Shown: positions 1 to 8,405 of the stretch, piece after piece
How positions within the stretch are numbered: the stretch's first letter is position 1
How the letters are laid out: the number at the start of each line of letters is the position of its first letter
Assembly (NCBI RefSeq): GCF_011355085.1
Contig: NZ_VXCP01000002.1
Location: 372,001-436,000, forward strand
Source of the DNA: Pseudomonas akapageensis
Lineage (GTDB): Bacteria > Pseudomonadota > Gammaproteobacteria > Pseudomonadales > Pseudomonadaceae
Length of the DNA: 64,000 nt
Direction of reading: 5' to 3'
Notes under the pieces: generated by a model
Told to the model about the DNA's origin: nothing
Seen by the model: only the letters and a program-made list of their open reading frames with translations
Database searches by the model: none
Translations under genes and position numbers: made by a program

Positions 1-540
1 GTAGAACTCGGTGACCGGCACGTCGGACTGCTGGGTGCGCACGGCCTGCATGACCCGGTACATGTCTTCGGCGTCGTCCTTGCTCACCCCGGGAGTGGCG
101 AAGCGTGAGGCCGAGGTCATGAAGTCGTAGCTGGTCGGCGAAGACAACTGCACCACGTGGTAGCCGGCCTTGTAGTACAGCTTCTTGAGGTACTCGTTGA
201 TGCTGCTGTGGTAAGGCGCACCGGTGCCGGCGATCAGGAAGATCAACGGGGCAGGGTGGTCCTGCCTGGCCAGGCGGTAATGGAATTTTTTCACTGCCCA
301 GAAGTTGTCCGGCAGTTCGAATTCCCGTTTTGGCAGCAGGTTGAGGCTGTAGTCGGACTGGTTGATGTCGTCGTCGGTGGGCAGTTCGGGGCGAAGGTCG
401 GGCGGTGTCGAGGCGATCGTGGCTTCGAAGGGGTTGGTCAGTGGATAGCCGTAGGTGGCGGCATCGACGTCCCGGGCCTGCCCGGACGCACTCAATATCA
501 GGCCACCTAACAAGGCAGCGAAGCGCAACGATCGGAGCAT
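1..540 (-). CDS. Secreted alpha/beta-hydrolase-like protein, N-terminal part (runs off window)
   Basis: The frame opens at an ATG at 540 and stays open to base 1, so 180 residues are visible and the C-terminus lies outside the window. Residues 1-22 form a typical Sec signal peptide (MLRSLRFAALLGG, then a small-residue cleavage site near SGQA). Residues around 100-112 read LIFLIAGTGAPYHSS, a beta-strand followed by a Gly-rich turn, as in alpha/beta hydrolases with an oxyanion-hole loop. The next strand, YHVVQLSSPTSYDF, fits that fold. The nucleophile elbow (GxSxG) would lie beyond the edge, so catalysis cannot be judged. It is probably periplasmic. The fold call is inference and the substrate is unknown. 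Confidence 0.6.
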   Translation of the reverse strand, partial: MLRSLRFAALLGGLILSASGQARDVDAATYGYPLTNPFEATIASTPPDLRPELPTDDDINQSDYSLNLLPKREFELPDNFWAVKKFHYRLARQDHPAPLIFLIAGTGAPYHSSINEYLKKLYYKAGYHVVQLSSPTSYDFMTSASRFATPGVSKDDAEDMYRVMQAVRTQQSDVPVTEFY

Positions 541-781
541 GTCTTCGTCCTTAAAAAGGAAAATGCTGAGTCAATAATACGCGGGCTAGGACAACTGCAC
601 TGTTGGCAAGTTGCCTGGCTTCTCGTCATTTGTCATCCACAATGCGGTCGCTCGGATGTTGTATCCGGCGACAATAAAACCATACCCCCAGTTGCAATGT
701 AGCCGAGTCTGCTGCTTTTGGCTTGCATCGCAGGCCCTGGCCTTTATGCTGGGCGGCGCTTTTTGTTTTTTGGAGTGTTGC

Positions 782-1150
782 ATGTCACGCCGCTTGCCGT
801 TGTTTGTGTTGTTCATTGTCTTGCCGCTTTGGCTGGCTGCCAGTTATGGCTTGCGGTATGCGCTGATGGAGGATGCCCAGTGGGTGGGGATCTGTGTCGA
901 TGAGGCGATGCGCTGGGAATGCCAATTGCGTTCGGGCCTGGGGCTGTTGATTCATTTTCGCTTGATTGCCTGGGCGGCATTGATTGCTGCGGTGGTGGCG
1001 TTTTTCTGGCCGGGGGCAAAGGGCTGGCGTCTGGCGTTTCTGGCGGTGTTGTTGGGGATTCCGGCGTTGGTGCTGTACAGCGCGAGCCTTGCGGTGTTTG
1101 CGGTGGTGATTGCGGGGTTGCGGTTGGTGCGGGTGCAGCGGGTGGGTTGA
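782..1150 (+). CDS. Small integral membrane protein of unknown function
   Basis: This encodes 122 residues. I chose the ATG at 782 because GGAG lies just upstream and the hydrophobic N-terminus begins there; the longer frame upstream reads like non-coding sequence. Three hydrophobic segments are visible, at about residues 5-23, 48-70 and 76-105. A short polar loop with two cysteines (VGICVDEAMRWECQL) separates the first two. The second and third segments are joined by a WPGAKGW turn. I do not recognise the family. The gene converges on the GH17 gene downstream, with a perfect hairpin between them, and is probably monocistronic. Confidence 0.65.
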   Translation: MSRRLPLFVLFIVLPLWLAASYGLRYALMEDAQWVGICVDEAMRWECQLRSGLGLLIHFRLIAWAALIAAVVAFFWPGAKGWRLAFLAVLLGIPALVLYSASLAVFAVVIAGLRLVRVQRVG

Positions 1151-1173
1151 CTGGGTTTTGTGTTGCCTGACCG

Positions 1174-1205
1174 GGCCTCATCGCTGGCTTGCCCGCGATG
1201 AGGCC
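1174..1205. repeat. Perfect 11-bp hairpin between convergent genes (REP half-unit)
   Basis: GGCCTCATCGC at 1174-1184 pairs perfectly with GCGATGAGGCC at 1195-1205 around a 10-nt loop that carries the REP core GGCTTGCC. It lies 23 bp past one stop and 10 bp before the other in a convergent pair, so it could block read-through in both directions. No T-run follows it. Confidence 0.6.
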
Positions 1206-1215
1206 AGACCTGCAC

Positions 1216-2763
1216 TCACCGCACCCGCAAACTCCGCCACAACGCCGCCACCAGCAGCACGCTGACCCCTGCCCAGATCCATGCCTGCTGGTTGAGCAAC
1301 CCTTCACGGTAAAGCTGCGGCGCGATGCCGGAGCCGATGATGAAGGTCAGCAAGGTGATTTCCGCCCGAGGGGCGCGCACCGGACGCAGCAGGTAGACCA
1401 GGGCCGGCAGCAGCAGGGCGGCGCAGGGGAAGCTGCGGTAGCGAGGGTCGAAGACCAGCGCCAGCATCATCACCGCCCCGGCGAAACCGGTGGCCGCCAA
1501 CCACCAGCCCGCGCGCGCTTCGAGCCAGGCGAAGGTGCGTTCCCGCCAGCTGTTGCGGGTGCTCAGGGCCAGGGCGCCATGGGCCATTACCAGCAGGTTC
1601 AGGCCGACCAGCAACGCAGCCCACAGCCATTCACCGGCAAAGCGACTGGTGATGCGGGTCAGTTCCCCCCACAAGCCGATGCTGCCGGCACCGATGGCGG
1701 CCAGCAGCGGCAAGAGCATGGCGGCGCGGGTGCCGCGCACGGGGCCGGCGAACGCCAGTGTGGCGAGCATCAGCAGCGCGCTGATGCCCAGCCATTGTGG
1801 CCATAAGGGCAGGTTCGAGACCGGGCCTTCGAGCACACCCTTGTCTTGACGGTCAGCATCGAACAGCCCCCAGTAACCCCCCACGGCACCTTCGTTGGCG
1901 CGCTTCCAGGGCTGGTCGAAGGCTTCGATCAGGTTGTAATGCCAGCCGTGTTGCTCGGCCATGGCAACGAAACCGCGAATGAACCGCGCTTCATTGACCG
2001 GGCTGGGCAGGGCGGTTTCGCGCTGGCGGCCTTCGCTGGGCCAGCCGGTTTCACCGATGACAATGTCCTTGGGCGCAAAGCGATTGCCGAACACCTGGCG
2101 AATTTCGCCGACGTGGGCCAAGGCATCCTCGATGCCCCTGGGGTCATCTTCCCAATACGGCAGCAAGTGAATGGTGAGGAAGTCCACCGTCGGTGCCACT
2201 TCCGGGTATTGCAGCCAGAACTCCCAGACGTCGGCGTAGGTGACCGGTTGCTTGACCTGGCTTTTCACTCGCTCGATCAGCCGGGTCAGTTGCGTGCCGG
2301 TGATTTCCTTGCGCAGCAGGGTTTCGTTGCCGACGATCACCGCCTTGACCACGTCGGCGTTGGCATTGGCCGAGGCGATCAGGGCATCGACTTCCTTGGC
2401 GGTGTCGATCGGGTTGCTGTTGACCCAGGCCCCGAGCATGACCTTCAACCCATGTTTGCGCGCCAGTGCCGGGATGCTCTCCAGACCTGTCATCGAATAA
2501 GTGCGGATGCATTCAAAGCGGGTAGCCAGCAAGGCCAGGTCCGCATCGATGCGCTCGGGGCGCAATTGCAGCGGTTGATCGTACGGCGACTGGTCTTTAT
2601 CGAACGGGGTGTAGGAAGCGCATTGCAACTTGTGCGATGCGCTCGCCGCGTCCGGCAGCACCACCGGTTTGCCAAGGCCGTACCAAAGCGCGCCCAGGCC
2701 GAGCAGGCCGATCAGGCAGGCAAACAAATAGGGCAGGACGGGAAAACGGGCATTCGAGGACAT
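1216..2763 (-). CDS. Membrane-anchored glycoside hydrolase family 17 protein (beta-1,3/1,6-glucan type)
   Basis: This encodes 515 residues from the ATG at 2763, the first Met directly before the hydrophobic anchor (residues 8-30). The frame is open further upstream but reads like non-coding sequence. Residues about 45-290 form a GH17-like TIM barrel. E147 in VIVGNETLLR and E238 in VIGETGWPSEGR fit the acid/base and nucleophile positions of GH17. After residue about 310 come six or seven transmembrane helices. Pseudomonas homologues are commonly annotated as beta-(1-6)-glucan synthase or NdvC-like, which suggests a role in periplasmic glucan metabolism. The exact reaction, hydrolase or transglycosylase, is inferred from the family. 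No convincing Shine-Dalgarno site is seen. Confidence 0.82.
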   Translation of the reverse strand: MSSNARFPVLPYLFACLIGLLGLGALWYGLGKPVVLPDAASASHKLQCASYTPFDKDQSPYDQPLQLRPERIDADLALLATRFECIRTYSMTGLESIPALARKHGLKVMLGAWVNSNPIDTAKEVDALIASANANADVVKAVIVGNETLLRKEITGTQLTRLIERVKSQVKQPVTYADVWEFWLQYPEVAPTVDFLTIHLLPYWEDDPRGIEDALAHVGEIRQVFGNRFAPKDIVIGETGWPSEGRQRETALPSPVNEARFIRGFVAMAEQHGWHYNLIEAFDQPWKRANEGAVGGYWGLFDADRQDKGVLEGPVSNLPLWPQWLGISALLMLATLAFAGPVRGTRAAMLLPLLAAIGAGSIGLWGELTRITSRFAGEWLWAALLVGLNLLVMAHGALALSTRNSWRERTFAWLEARAGWWLAATGFAGAVMMLALVFDPRYRSFPCAALLLPALVYLLRPVRAPRAEITLLTFIIGSGIAPQLYREGLLNQQAWIWAGVSVLLVAALWRSLRVR

Positions 2764-3084
2764 GGTCAGGCCGTGAGGAAACAAAGCCGGCAATATTACC
2801 CGTAATTTCCCGGTGCTTGAGCATCGGCATGCAAAGTTCACGTTGACCTTCATGCAGCCCAACGCCTGATTGACGTTGCTGGCTATGTGATGTCGTTTCT
2901 CGATGTTTCGAGGTCGTAGGCAGAGTGGTATGAAGCGCATCCGAGGTTGATGATTCAGACCATCAGTACTCCGCTGGTGATCGGGGCAGTCCTGGCAGTT
3001 CGGCGTGATGGAGGCGCCGCGCACCATAACAACACGTGACGATGCCCGGCATTCGTCGGGCGCAGCACTTTCGGGGAAGTAACG
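2764..3084. other. Intergenic region between divergent genes
   Basis: These 321 bp separate the divergent GH17 and betaine-binding genes and must hold both promoters. I see no convincing -35/-10 pair. Near the 3' end is a weak 5-bp hairpin (GCCCG/CGGGC, about 3049-3062), followed by GGGGAAG, the ribosome binding site of the binding-protein gene. The minus-strand frame stays open through most of this region but has no coding character. Confidence 0.5.
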
Positions 3085-3942
3085 ATGAAGATGCGACGAC
3101 TCTTAGGGGCGGGTGCAGTTCTGGCACTTGCGATCGGCTCCACCCTGGCCCAGGCCGACACCAAACCCACTTTGAGCATTGGCTATGTCGACGGTTGGTC
3201 CGACAGCGTAGCGACCAGCAACGTGGCCGCCGAAGTGATCCAGCAAAAACTCGGCTACCCGGTGAAGCTGCAAGCGGTCGCAACCGGGATCATGTGGCAG
3301 GGCGTGGCCACCGGTAAGCTCGACGCCATGCTCTCGGCCTGGCTGCCGGTCACCCATGGTGATTACTACGCCAAGAACAAGGACAAGATTGTCGACTACG
3401 GCCCCAACTTCAAGGACGCCAAGATCGGCCTGATCGTGCCGGAATACGTCAAGGCCAAATCGCTTGACGACCTCAAGACCGATGACAGCTTCAAGCAGAA
3501 GATCGTCGGCATCGACGCCGGCTCCGGCGTGATGCTCAAGACCGATCAGGCGATCAAGGACTACGACCTGACCGGCTACAAGCTGCAAGCCAGCTCCGGT
3601 GCGGGGATGATTGCCGAATTGACCCGTGCCGAAGCAAAACAGGAATCGATCGCCGTGACCGGTTGGGTACCGCACTGGATGTTCGCCAAGTGGAAACTGC
3701 GTTTCCTGGAAGATCCAAAAGGCGTTTACGGTGCAGCCGAGACCGTCAACAGTATCGGTAGCATGGGCCTGGAGAAGAAGGCGCCGGAAGTTGCAACCTT
3801 CCTGAAGAATTTCTCCTGGCAGTCCAAGGATGAAATCGGCGAAGTCATGCTCGCCATCCAGGACGGTGCCAAGCCTGACGCAGCGGCCAAGGATTGGGTT
3901 GCCAAGCACCCTGATCGTGTCGCGCAATGGACCGCCAAATGA
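3085..3942 (+). CDS. Glycine betaine/choline-type ABC transporter substrate-binding protein
   Basis: This is a 285-residue OpuAC/ProX-family periplasmic binding protein. A signal peptide ends near residue 24 (LAQA before DTKPTLSIG). The mature domain carries the Trp-rich determinants typical of quaternary-amine binding: YVDGWSDS, GIMWQGVATGKLDAMLSAW and VTGWVPHWMFAKW. No permease or ATPase gene is adjacent, so it is an orphan component, like the solute-binding proteins of Pseudomonas that share one core transporter (Cbc system). GGGGAAG precedes the ATG, and a strong terminator follows at 3975, so it is a single-gene unit. The family call is firm. The ligand (betaine, choline, carnitine or other) is not decided by the sequence. 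Confidence 0.88.
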   Translation: MKMRRLLGAGAVLALAIGSTLAQADTKPTLSIGYVDGWSDSVATSNVAAEVIQQKLGYPVKLQAVATGIMWQGVATGKLDAMLSAWLPVTHGDYYAKNKDKIVDYGPNFKDAKIGLIVPEYVKAKSLDDLKTDDSFKQKIVGIDAGSGVMLKTDQAIKDYDLTGYKLQASSGAGMIAELTRAEAKQESIAVTGWVPHWMFAKWKLRFLEDPKGVYGAAETVNSIGSMGLEKKAPEVATFLKNFSWQSKDEIGEVMLAIQDGAKPDAAAKDWVAKHPDRVAQWTAK

Positions 3943-3974
3943 TGGCTTGAGGTCTCTAATACAGCAGTTCCAGG

Positions 3975-4008
3975 GCCGCCCGGCTTGCACAGCCGGGCGG
4001 CTCTTTTG
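3975..4008 (+). terminator. Rho-independent terminator after the betaine-binding protein gene
   Basis: GCCGCCCGGCT (3975-3985) pairs with AGCCGGGCGGC (3991-4001) around a 5-nt loop, followed by a T-rich CTCTTTTGTTTT tail. Confidence 0.9.
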
Positions 4009-4031
4009 TTTTCGGCAGATTACTTTGCCAT

Positions 4032-4047
4032 GGGCAATGGCATTGCA
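4032..4047 (+). promoter_or_regulatory. Possible sigma-54 (-24/-12) promoter upstream of the acetate uptake operon
   Basis: GGGCAA-N5-TTGCA has the invariant GG and GC separated by 10 nt and a full TTGCA -12 box. It lies about 120 nt before the DUF485 gene. Two positions of the -24 box deviate from TGGCAC. This is a visual match only. Confidence 0.25.
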
Positions 4048-4168
4048 AGGCTGAGCCAGTTGTCCTCATCAGGCGCCTCGATCTACTACTAAGGTCGTCT
4101 GGAGTGCCGTACCGAGCAGCATAAAGTGGACCTCGTTCTACTTAATCTGTGCTGCGAGGACAAAAACA

Positions 4169-4480
4169 ATGAACGACAGCATTTACCTCTCGATTCAAAA
4201 CAGCCCGCGCTTCAAGGAGCTGGTAACAAAAAGGGAACGCTTCGCCTGGATACTCTCGGCGATCATGCTTGGGCTTTATTCAGGGTTCATTCTCCTGATC
4301 GCATACGGTCCTCACATACTCGGTGCCAAGATCGGCCCGGACTCCTCCGTCACCTGGGGTATTCCGCTAGGCGTCGGTCTGATCGTTTCGGCTTTCATCC
4401 TGACGGCAATCTATGTACGTCGTGCCAACGGCGAGTTCGATGACCTGAACAATGCGATTCTCAAGGAGGCTCAGCAATGA
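4169..4480 (+). CDS. DUF485 family inner-membrane protein, ActP partner
   Basis: This encodes 103 residues with two transmembrane helices (about 26-48 and 65-84), flanked by a charged N-terminal stretch ([14 protein letters not shown]) typical of DUF485 (YjcH-like). Its stop overlaps the start of actP by four bases (ATGA), which implies translational coupling. In enteric bacteria and Pseudomonas this small gene precedes actP and is co-transcribed with it. Its own function is not established; a role in assembly or activity of the symporter is inferred. The ATG follows GCGAGGAC, a reasonable ribosome binding site. Confidence 0.9.
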   Translation: MNDSIYLSIQNSPRFKELVTKRERFAWILSAIMLGLYSGFILLIAYGPHILGAKIGPDSSVTWGIPLGVGLIVSAFILTAIYVRRANGEFDDLNNAILKEAQQ

Positions 4481-6135
4481 TCCGGCGTCTACTTTCTGCC
4501 CTTGGCATCATGGCCTTTGCGCCAACCCTCTGGGCCGCCGATGCCCTGACCGGCGCGGTCGAGAAGCAACCCCTCAACGTCTCGGCAATCGCGATGTTCG
4601 TCGCCTTTGTCGGGTTGACCTTGTGCATTACTTATTGGGCGTCCAAGCGCAACAAGTCGGCGTCCGATTACTACGCCGCAGGCGGCCGCATCACCGGCTT
4701 CCAGAACGGCCTGGCGATTGCCGGTGACTACATGTCGGCGGCCTCCTTCCTGGGGATTTCCGCTCTGGTGTTCACCTCCGGCTACGACGGCCTGATCTAT
4801 TCGATCGGCTTTCTGGTGGGCTGGCCGATCATTCTGTTCCTGATTGCCGAACGCTTGCGCAACCTGGGCAAATACACCTTTGCCGACGTCGCGTCCTATC
4901 GCCTGAAGCAGAAAGAAATCCGCACCCTGTCGGCCTCAGGCTCCCTGGTGGTGGTGGCGTTCTATCTGATCGCGCAGATGGTCGGTGCCGGCAAGCTGAT
5001 CCAGTTGCTGTTCGGCCTGGACTACCACGTTGCGGTAGTGCTGGTGGGGATCCTGATGGCCCTGTACGTGCTGTTCGGCGGCATGCTGGCCACCACCTGG
5101 GTACAGATCATCAAGGCCGTGTTGTTGCTGTCGGGTGCCAGCTTCATGGCGCTGATGGTGATGAAACACGTCAATTTCGACTTCAATACCCTGTTCTCCG
5201 AAGCGATCAAGGTTCACCCCAAAGGTGAAGCGATCATGAGCCCCGGCGGTCTGGTGAAAGACCCGATCTCGGCCTTCTCCCTGGGCCTGGCGCTGATGTT
5301 CGGTACCGCTGGCCTGCCGCACATCCTGATGCGCTTCTTCACCGTGAGCGACGCCAAGGAAGCGCGCAAGAGCGTGCTGTATGCCACCGGCTTCATCGGT
5401 TACTTCTACATCCTGACCTTCATCATCGGCTTCGGCGCGATCCTGCTGGTCAGCACCAACCCGGCCTTCAAGGACGCCGCGGGCGCACTGCTGGGCGGTA
5501 ACAACATGGCGGCGGTCCACCTGGCCAATGCGGTGGGTGGCAGCATCTTCCTGGGCTTCATCTCGGCCGTGGCCTTTGCCACCATCCTGGCGGTGGTAGC
5601 CGGTCTGACCCTGGCCGGTGCCTCGGCGGTGTCCCATGACCTGTACGCCAGCGTGATCAAGAAGGGCAAGGCCAACGAGAAGGATGAGATTCGCGTCTCG
5701 AAGATCACCACCATTGCACTGGCGGTGCTGGCCATCGGCCTGGGCATCCTGTTCGAGAAACAGAACATCGCCTTCATGGTCGGCCTGGCGTTCTCCATTG
5801 CCGCCAGCTGCAATTTCCCGGTGTTGCTGCTTTCGATGTACTGGAAAAAGCTGACTACCCGCGGTGCCATGATCGGTGGCTGGATGGGCCTGATCAGTGC
5901 GGTGGCGTTGATGGTGCTGGGCCCGACCATCTGGGTGCAGATCCTCGGTCACGAGAAACCCATTTATCCGTACGAATACCCGGCGCTGTTCTCCATGGCG
6001 ATCGCTTTCGTGGGTATCTGGTTCTTCTCCATCACCGACAAGTCCAGGGCGGCTGATGAAGAACGGGCCTTGTTCTTCCCGCAGTTTGTTCGTTCGCAGA
6101 CTGGATTGGGGGCGAGCGGGGCGGTTTCTCACTAA
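4477..6135 (+). CDS. actP: Cation/acetate symporter ActP
   Basis: This is a 552-residue sodium:solute symporter (SSS) family member. An N-terminal hydrophobic segment (residues 1-20, ending WAAD) resembles a cleaved signal. About 13 transmembrane helices follow. The [20 protein letters not shown] motif in the first helices is the SSS signature near the sodium and substrate site. Length and composition match ActP, which imports acetate and other short monocarboxylates. It is coupled to the DUF485 gene by an ATGA overlap and is followed by a strong bidirectional terminator. In Pseudomonas actP is usually controlled together with acetyl-CoA synthetase by a CrbSR-type two-component system; nothing in this window confirms that here. 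Confidence 0.93.
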   Translation: MIRRLLSALGIMAFAPTLWAADALTGAVEKQPLNVSAIAMFVAFVGLTLCITYWASKRNKSASDYYAAGGRITGFQNGLAIAGDYMSAASFLGISALVFTSGYDGLIYSIGFLVGWPIILFLIAERLRNLGKYTFADVASYRLKQKEIRTLSASGSLVVVAFYLIAQMVGAGKLIQLLFGLDYHVAVVLVGILMALYVLFGGMLATTWVQIIKAVLLLSGASFMALMVMKHVNFDFNTLFSEAIKVHPKGEAIMSPGGLVKDPISAFSLGLALMFGTAGLPHILMRFFTVSDAKEARKSVLYATGFIGYFYILTFIIGFGAILLVSTNPAFKDAAGALLGGNNMAAVHLANAVGGSIFLGFISAVAFATILAVVAGLTLAGASAVSHDLYASVIKKGKANEKDEIRVSKITTIALAVLAIGLGILFEKQNIAFMVGLAFSIAASCNFPVLLLSMYWKKLTTRGAMIGGWMGLISAVALMVLGPTIWVQILGHEKPIYPYEYPALFSMAIAFVGIWFFSITDKSRAADEERALFFPQFVRSQTGLGASGAVSH

Positions 6136-6150
6136 GACTTGAGGCAACAT

Positions 6151-6182
6151 AAAAAAAAGGCAGCCAAGAGGCTGCCTTTTTT
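6151..6182. terminator. Bidirectional terminator between actP and the DUF3309 gene
   Basis: GGCAGCC (6159-6165) and GGCTGCC (6170-6176) pair around AAGA. An A8 run on the left and a T6 run on the right make it usable from both strands for these convergent genes. Confidence 0.92.
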
Positions 6183-6194
6183 ATGCACGCCGTT

Positions 6195-6347
6195 CTAAAT
6201 CTTGCCGAGCAACAACAGAATCAAAAGAATGATCAGGACGGTACCGATAATCCCTGATGGCCCATAGCCCCAACTTCTGGAATGCGGGAATACGGGTAAG
6301 CCACCGATCAGGAGCAGTATCAGGATGATGATTAAAATGGTGCCCAT
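6195..6347 (-). CDS. DUF3309 family small hydrophobic protein
   Basis: This encodes 50 residues starting at the ATG at 6347, which follows AAGGAAAT. Upstream in-frame codons give a polar, non-conserved extension and were excluded. The protein is two hydrophobic segments (MGTILIIILILLLIGGLP and GTVLIILLILLLLGKI) joined by a short loop HSRSWGYGPSG. This layout is typical of DUF3309 proteins, which are common in pseudomonads and often stress-induced. It is probably an inner-membrane miniprotein. Its function is unknown. Confidence 0.8.
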   Translation of the reverse strand: MGTILIIILILLLIGGLPVFPHSRSWGYGPSGIIGTVLIILLILLLLGKI

Positions 6348-6600
6348 GGCGATTTCCTTAGTGGACTGATTGCAGTGAGCTGGTCGTTCAAGACATCCGC
6401 TAATGGCATGAAAGTCCTGAGCGCTTAATACTTCGGACTGCACCCGTTCGAAAAAAGTCCATGGGTACTGTTGATCGGTGAATTCATTCAGGTGAGGCGC
6501 CGGTTTGCCCGGGGCATTCAGCGTTCTGATGGTACGTGGGGGCGAGTATTTCCTTCGCTACACTGCCTCGCATATTCCCCAGAACAACAAGGCAACTCCT

Positions 6601-7416
6601 ATGCAAAATCGCATGATGATCACCGGTGCAGGATCGGGCCTGGGTCGTGAAATCGCACTGCGCTGGGCCCGTGAAGGCTGGCAACTGGCGCTGTCCGATG
6701 TGAGCGAGCCGGGGCTTCAGGAAACCCTCGCGCTGGTGCGCGAAGCCGGCGGCGACGGCTTTATCCAGCGTTGCGACGTACGCGACTACAGCCAGCTGAC
6801 GGCCTTTGCCCAGGCCTGCGAAGAAAAGTTCGGTGGTATCGATATCATCGTCAATAACGCCGGGGTCGCCTCGGGAGGCTTTTTCAGCGAACTGTCGCTG
6901 GAAGACTGGGACTGGCAGATCGCGATCAACCTGATGGGGGTGGTCAAGGGCTGCAAGGCCTTCCTGCCGCTGCTGGAAAAGAGCAAGGGCAAGATCATCA
7001 ACATTGCCTCCATGGCCGCCTTGATGCAGGGCCCGGCAATGAGCAACTACAACGTGGCCAAGGCCGGTGTGGTGGCGTTGTCCGAAAGCCTGTTGATTGA
7101 ATTGGCGCAGCAGGAAGTCAGCGTGCATGTGGTGTGCCCGTCGTTCTTCCAGACCAACCTGCTGGACTCCTTCCGTGGCCCGACGCCGGCGATGAAGGCC
7201 CAGGTCGGCAAGCTGCTGGAAAGCTCGCCCATCACCGCCAGCGACATTGCCGATTACATCTACCGGCACGTGGCCGAAGGCGAATTCATGATTCTGCCCC
7301 ATGAACTGGGACGCCAGGCCTGGGCACTGAAGCAGAAGAACCCGCAGTTGCTGTACGACGAGATGACCAGCATGGCCGACAAAATGCGCGCCAAGGCTCG
7401 CCAGAGCCAGGGTTGA
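6601..7416 (+). CDS. Short-chain dehydrogenase/reductase (classical SDR)
   Basis: This encodes 271 residues from ATG 6601. The NAD(P)-binding motif TGAGSGLG is at residues 8-15, NNAG follows at about 86-89, and the catalytic Ser and YxxxK lie in the segment [20 protein letters not shown]. The length is standard for a single-domain SDR. The C-terminal tail is Lys-rich and longer than in 3-oxoacyl-ACP reductases. The substrate cannot be inferred. Its stop codon lies inside a 12-bp tandem duplication (7409-7432). It is probably a separate unit from the downstream ynfA, which starts 72 bp later. Confidence 0.88.
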   Translation: MQNRMMITGAGSGLGREIALRWAREGWQLALSDVSEPGLQETLALVREAGGDGFIQRCDVRDYSQLTAFAQACEEKFGGIDIIVNNAGVASGGFFSELSLEDWDWQIAINLMGVVKGCKAFLPLLEKSKGKIINIASMAALMQGPAMSNYNVAKAGVVALSESLLIELAQQEVSVHVVCPSFFQTNLLDSFRGPTPAMKAQVGKLLESSPITASDIADYIYRHVAEGEFMILPHELGRQAWALKQKNPQLLYDEMTSMADKMRAKARQSQG

Positions 7417-7432
7417 CTGCAGGGTTGACTGC
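7409..7432. repeat. Tandem 12-bp duplication across the SDR stop codon
   Basis: AGGGTTGACTGC occurs twice in direct succession (7409-7420 and 7421-7432). The stop codon TGA at 7414-7416 sits in the first copy. Confidence 0.85.
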
Positions 7433-7487
7433 TGGTTTCGGGTATTCTTGCGCATTCCGCGCAACTGAATACTGGCGAGAATCCGGC

Positions 7488-7820
7488 GTGCTCAATTATT
7501 TGTGGTTTTTCCTCGCGGCGATCTTCGAGATCGCCGGTTGCTATGCGTTCTACATGTGGCTGCGCCTGGGCAAGACAGCCTGGTGGCTGGCTCCTGCGCT
7601 GCTCAGCCTGACCTGTTTCGCTCTCTTGCTGACCCGGGTCGAAGCGGCCTATGCCGGACGCGCTTATGCGGCCTACGGCGGAATCTACATCGTTACTTCC
7701 CTGGCCTGGCTCGCGCTGGTGGAGCGGGCCCGGCCGCTGGGGTCGGACTGGCTGGGGGCGTTATTGTGCGTGTTGGGTGCCACTGTCATCCTGCTCGGGC
7801 CACGCTTTCAAAACGCCTGA
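7488..7820 (+). CDS. YnfA/UPF0060 family membrane protein
   Basis: This encodes 110 residues from GTG 7488. The start was chosen because [21 protein letters not shown] matches the usual N-terminus of YnfA, where the first helix starts at once. Upstream frame sequence adds only a Gly-rich, unconserved extension. Four transmembrane helices are evident. The family is a small-multidrug-resistance-like fold of 105-110 residues. Efflux function has been suggested in some enteric bacteria, but the substrate here is unknown. The ribosome binding site is weak (GCGAGAA). Confidence 0.85.
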   Translation: MLNYLWFFLAAIFEIAGCYAFYMWLRLGKTAWWLAPALLSLTCFALLLTRVEAAYAGRAYAAYGGIYIVTSLAWLALVERARPLGSDWLGALLCVLGATVILLGPRFQNA

Positions 7821-7882
7821 AGGTAGTTTCAGTTGTAGGTGGTGTCTGTAGGACTGATGACTAATGTATGTAGGATTCGCCT

Positions 7883-7915
7883 AATTATCTGTAGAGACAT
7901 TGAAGACAGATAATT
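7883..7915 (+). promoter_or_regulatory. Perfect 10-bp inverted repeat in the csrA leader
   Basis: AATTATCTGT (7883-7892) and ACAGATAATT (7906-7915) are perfect complements around a 13-nt spacer. It is AT-rich and not followed by a T-run, so an operator or mRNA hairpin is more likely than a terminator. Confidence 0.6.
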
Positions 7916-7929
7916 CCGCGGGCAGTCTC

Positions 7930-7952
7930 GGATCCCCACTCTTGAAGGATCC
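7930..7952 (+). promoter_or_regulatory. Hairpin occluding the csrA ribosome binding site
   Basis: GGATCC at 7930-7935 can pair with GGATCC at 7947-7952 around an 11-nt loop. The right arm contains most of the Shine-Dalgarno AAGGA (7945-7949), and each arm carries a GGA, the core of CsrA/RsmA binding sites. Confidence 0.5.
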
Positions 7953-7957
7953 AGGCC

Positions 7958-8152
7958 ATGTTGGTATTAACCCGGGAAATCGGCGAGTCAATCATCATCG
8001 ATGATGAAGTCACGGTGAAGGTCCTCGCCGTCAACGAAAATGTCGTGCGCCTCGGCGTCACGGCCCCTCGCCATATTCAAGTGCACCGTGCGGAAATCCA
8101 CCGGCGCATTGCCGAATACCTGATCAAGCAGGCGCAGGCCCGGGGTCGCTGA
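7958..8152 (+). CDS. csrA: CsrA/RsmA-family post-transcriptional regulator (divergent paralogue)
   Basis: This encodes 64 residues, the normal length for CsrA. The RNA-binding determinants are present: L4 and R6 in [11 protein letters not shown], and V42-H43-R44 in [12 protein letters not shown]. The protein should form the intertwined dimer that binds GGA motifs in mRNA leaders and controls translation of secondary metabolism and biofilm genes. Compared with RsmA and RsmE, which begin MLILTR and have Gly-rich beta-turns, it carries [16 protein letters not shown] and a basic C-terminus QAQARGR. It is therefore probably an accessory paralogue of the RsmI/RsmN sort rather than the principal RsmA. 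The gene is monocistronic with a structured leader. Confidence 0.88.
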   Translation: MLVLTREIGESIIIDDEVTVKVLAVNENVVRLGVTAPRHIQVHRAEIHRRIAEYLIKQAQARGR

Positions 8153-8162
8153 GGGGCTGGGC

Positions 8163-8405
8163 TCAGTCGAACAGCTCCTTGGGGATATCGTGTTTGAGCA
8201 TGAGCTGGCATTGCTGGCTGTCCGGGTCGAACACGATGAAGGCCTGGGCCTTGCTCAATGCATGGCGCACGCGCTGTACACGGGTTTCCAGGGGCGTTTC
8301 ATCGCCATTGTCGGTGCCGTCACGGGTGACGAAGTCCTCGATGAGGCCATCAAATACAACGAATTTATCAAACCCTGCCACACGCACGATTTGCCGGCAC
8401 GGCAA
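8163..8405 (-). CDS. Small hypothetical protein overlapping the ETHE1-like gene
   Basis: This encodes up to 80 residues, ending HDIPKELFD. Codon use from about 8340 down to the stop is typical of the genome, with G/C in third positions, so it is a real gene. The start is uncertain. No ATG lies near the 5' end; TTG at 8405 and GTG at 8387 or 8381 are the options. All lie inside the 3' end of the upstream gene, so translation is presumably coupled. The product is soluble and acidic, with the segment VQRVRHALSKAQAFIVFDPDSQQCQLMLK. I do not recognise the family. Confidence 0.55.
   Translation of the reverse strand: MPCRQIVRVAGFDKFVVFDGLIEDFVTRDGTDNGDETPLETRVQRVRHALSKAQAFIVFDPDSQQCQLMLKHDIPKELFD

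Noticed and set aside
4936..6150. Minus-strand open frame of 404 codons opposite actP
   Set aside because: Shadow of the symporter gene; it also runs through the terminator.
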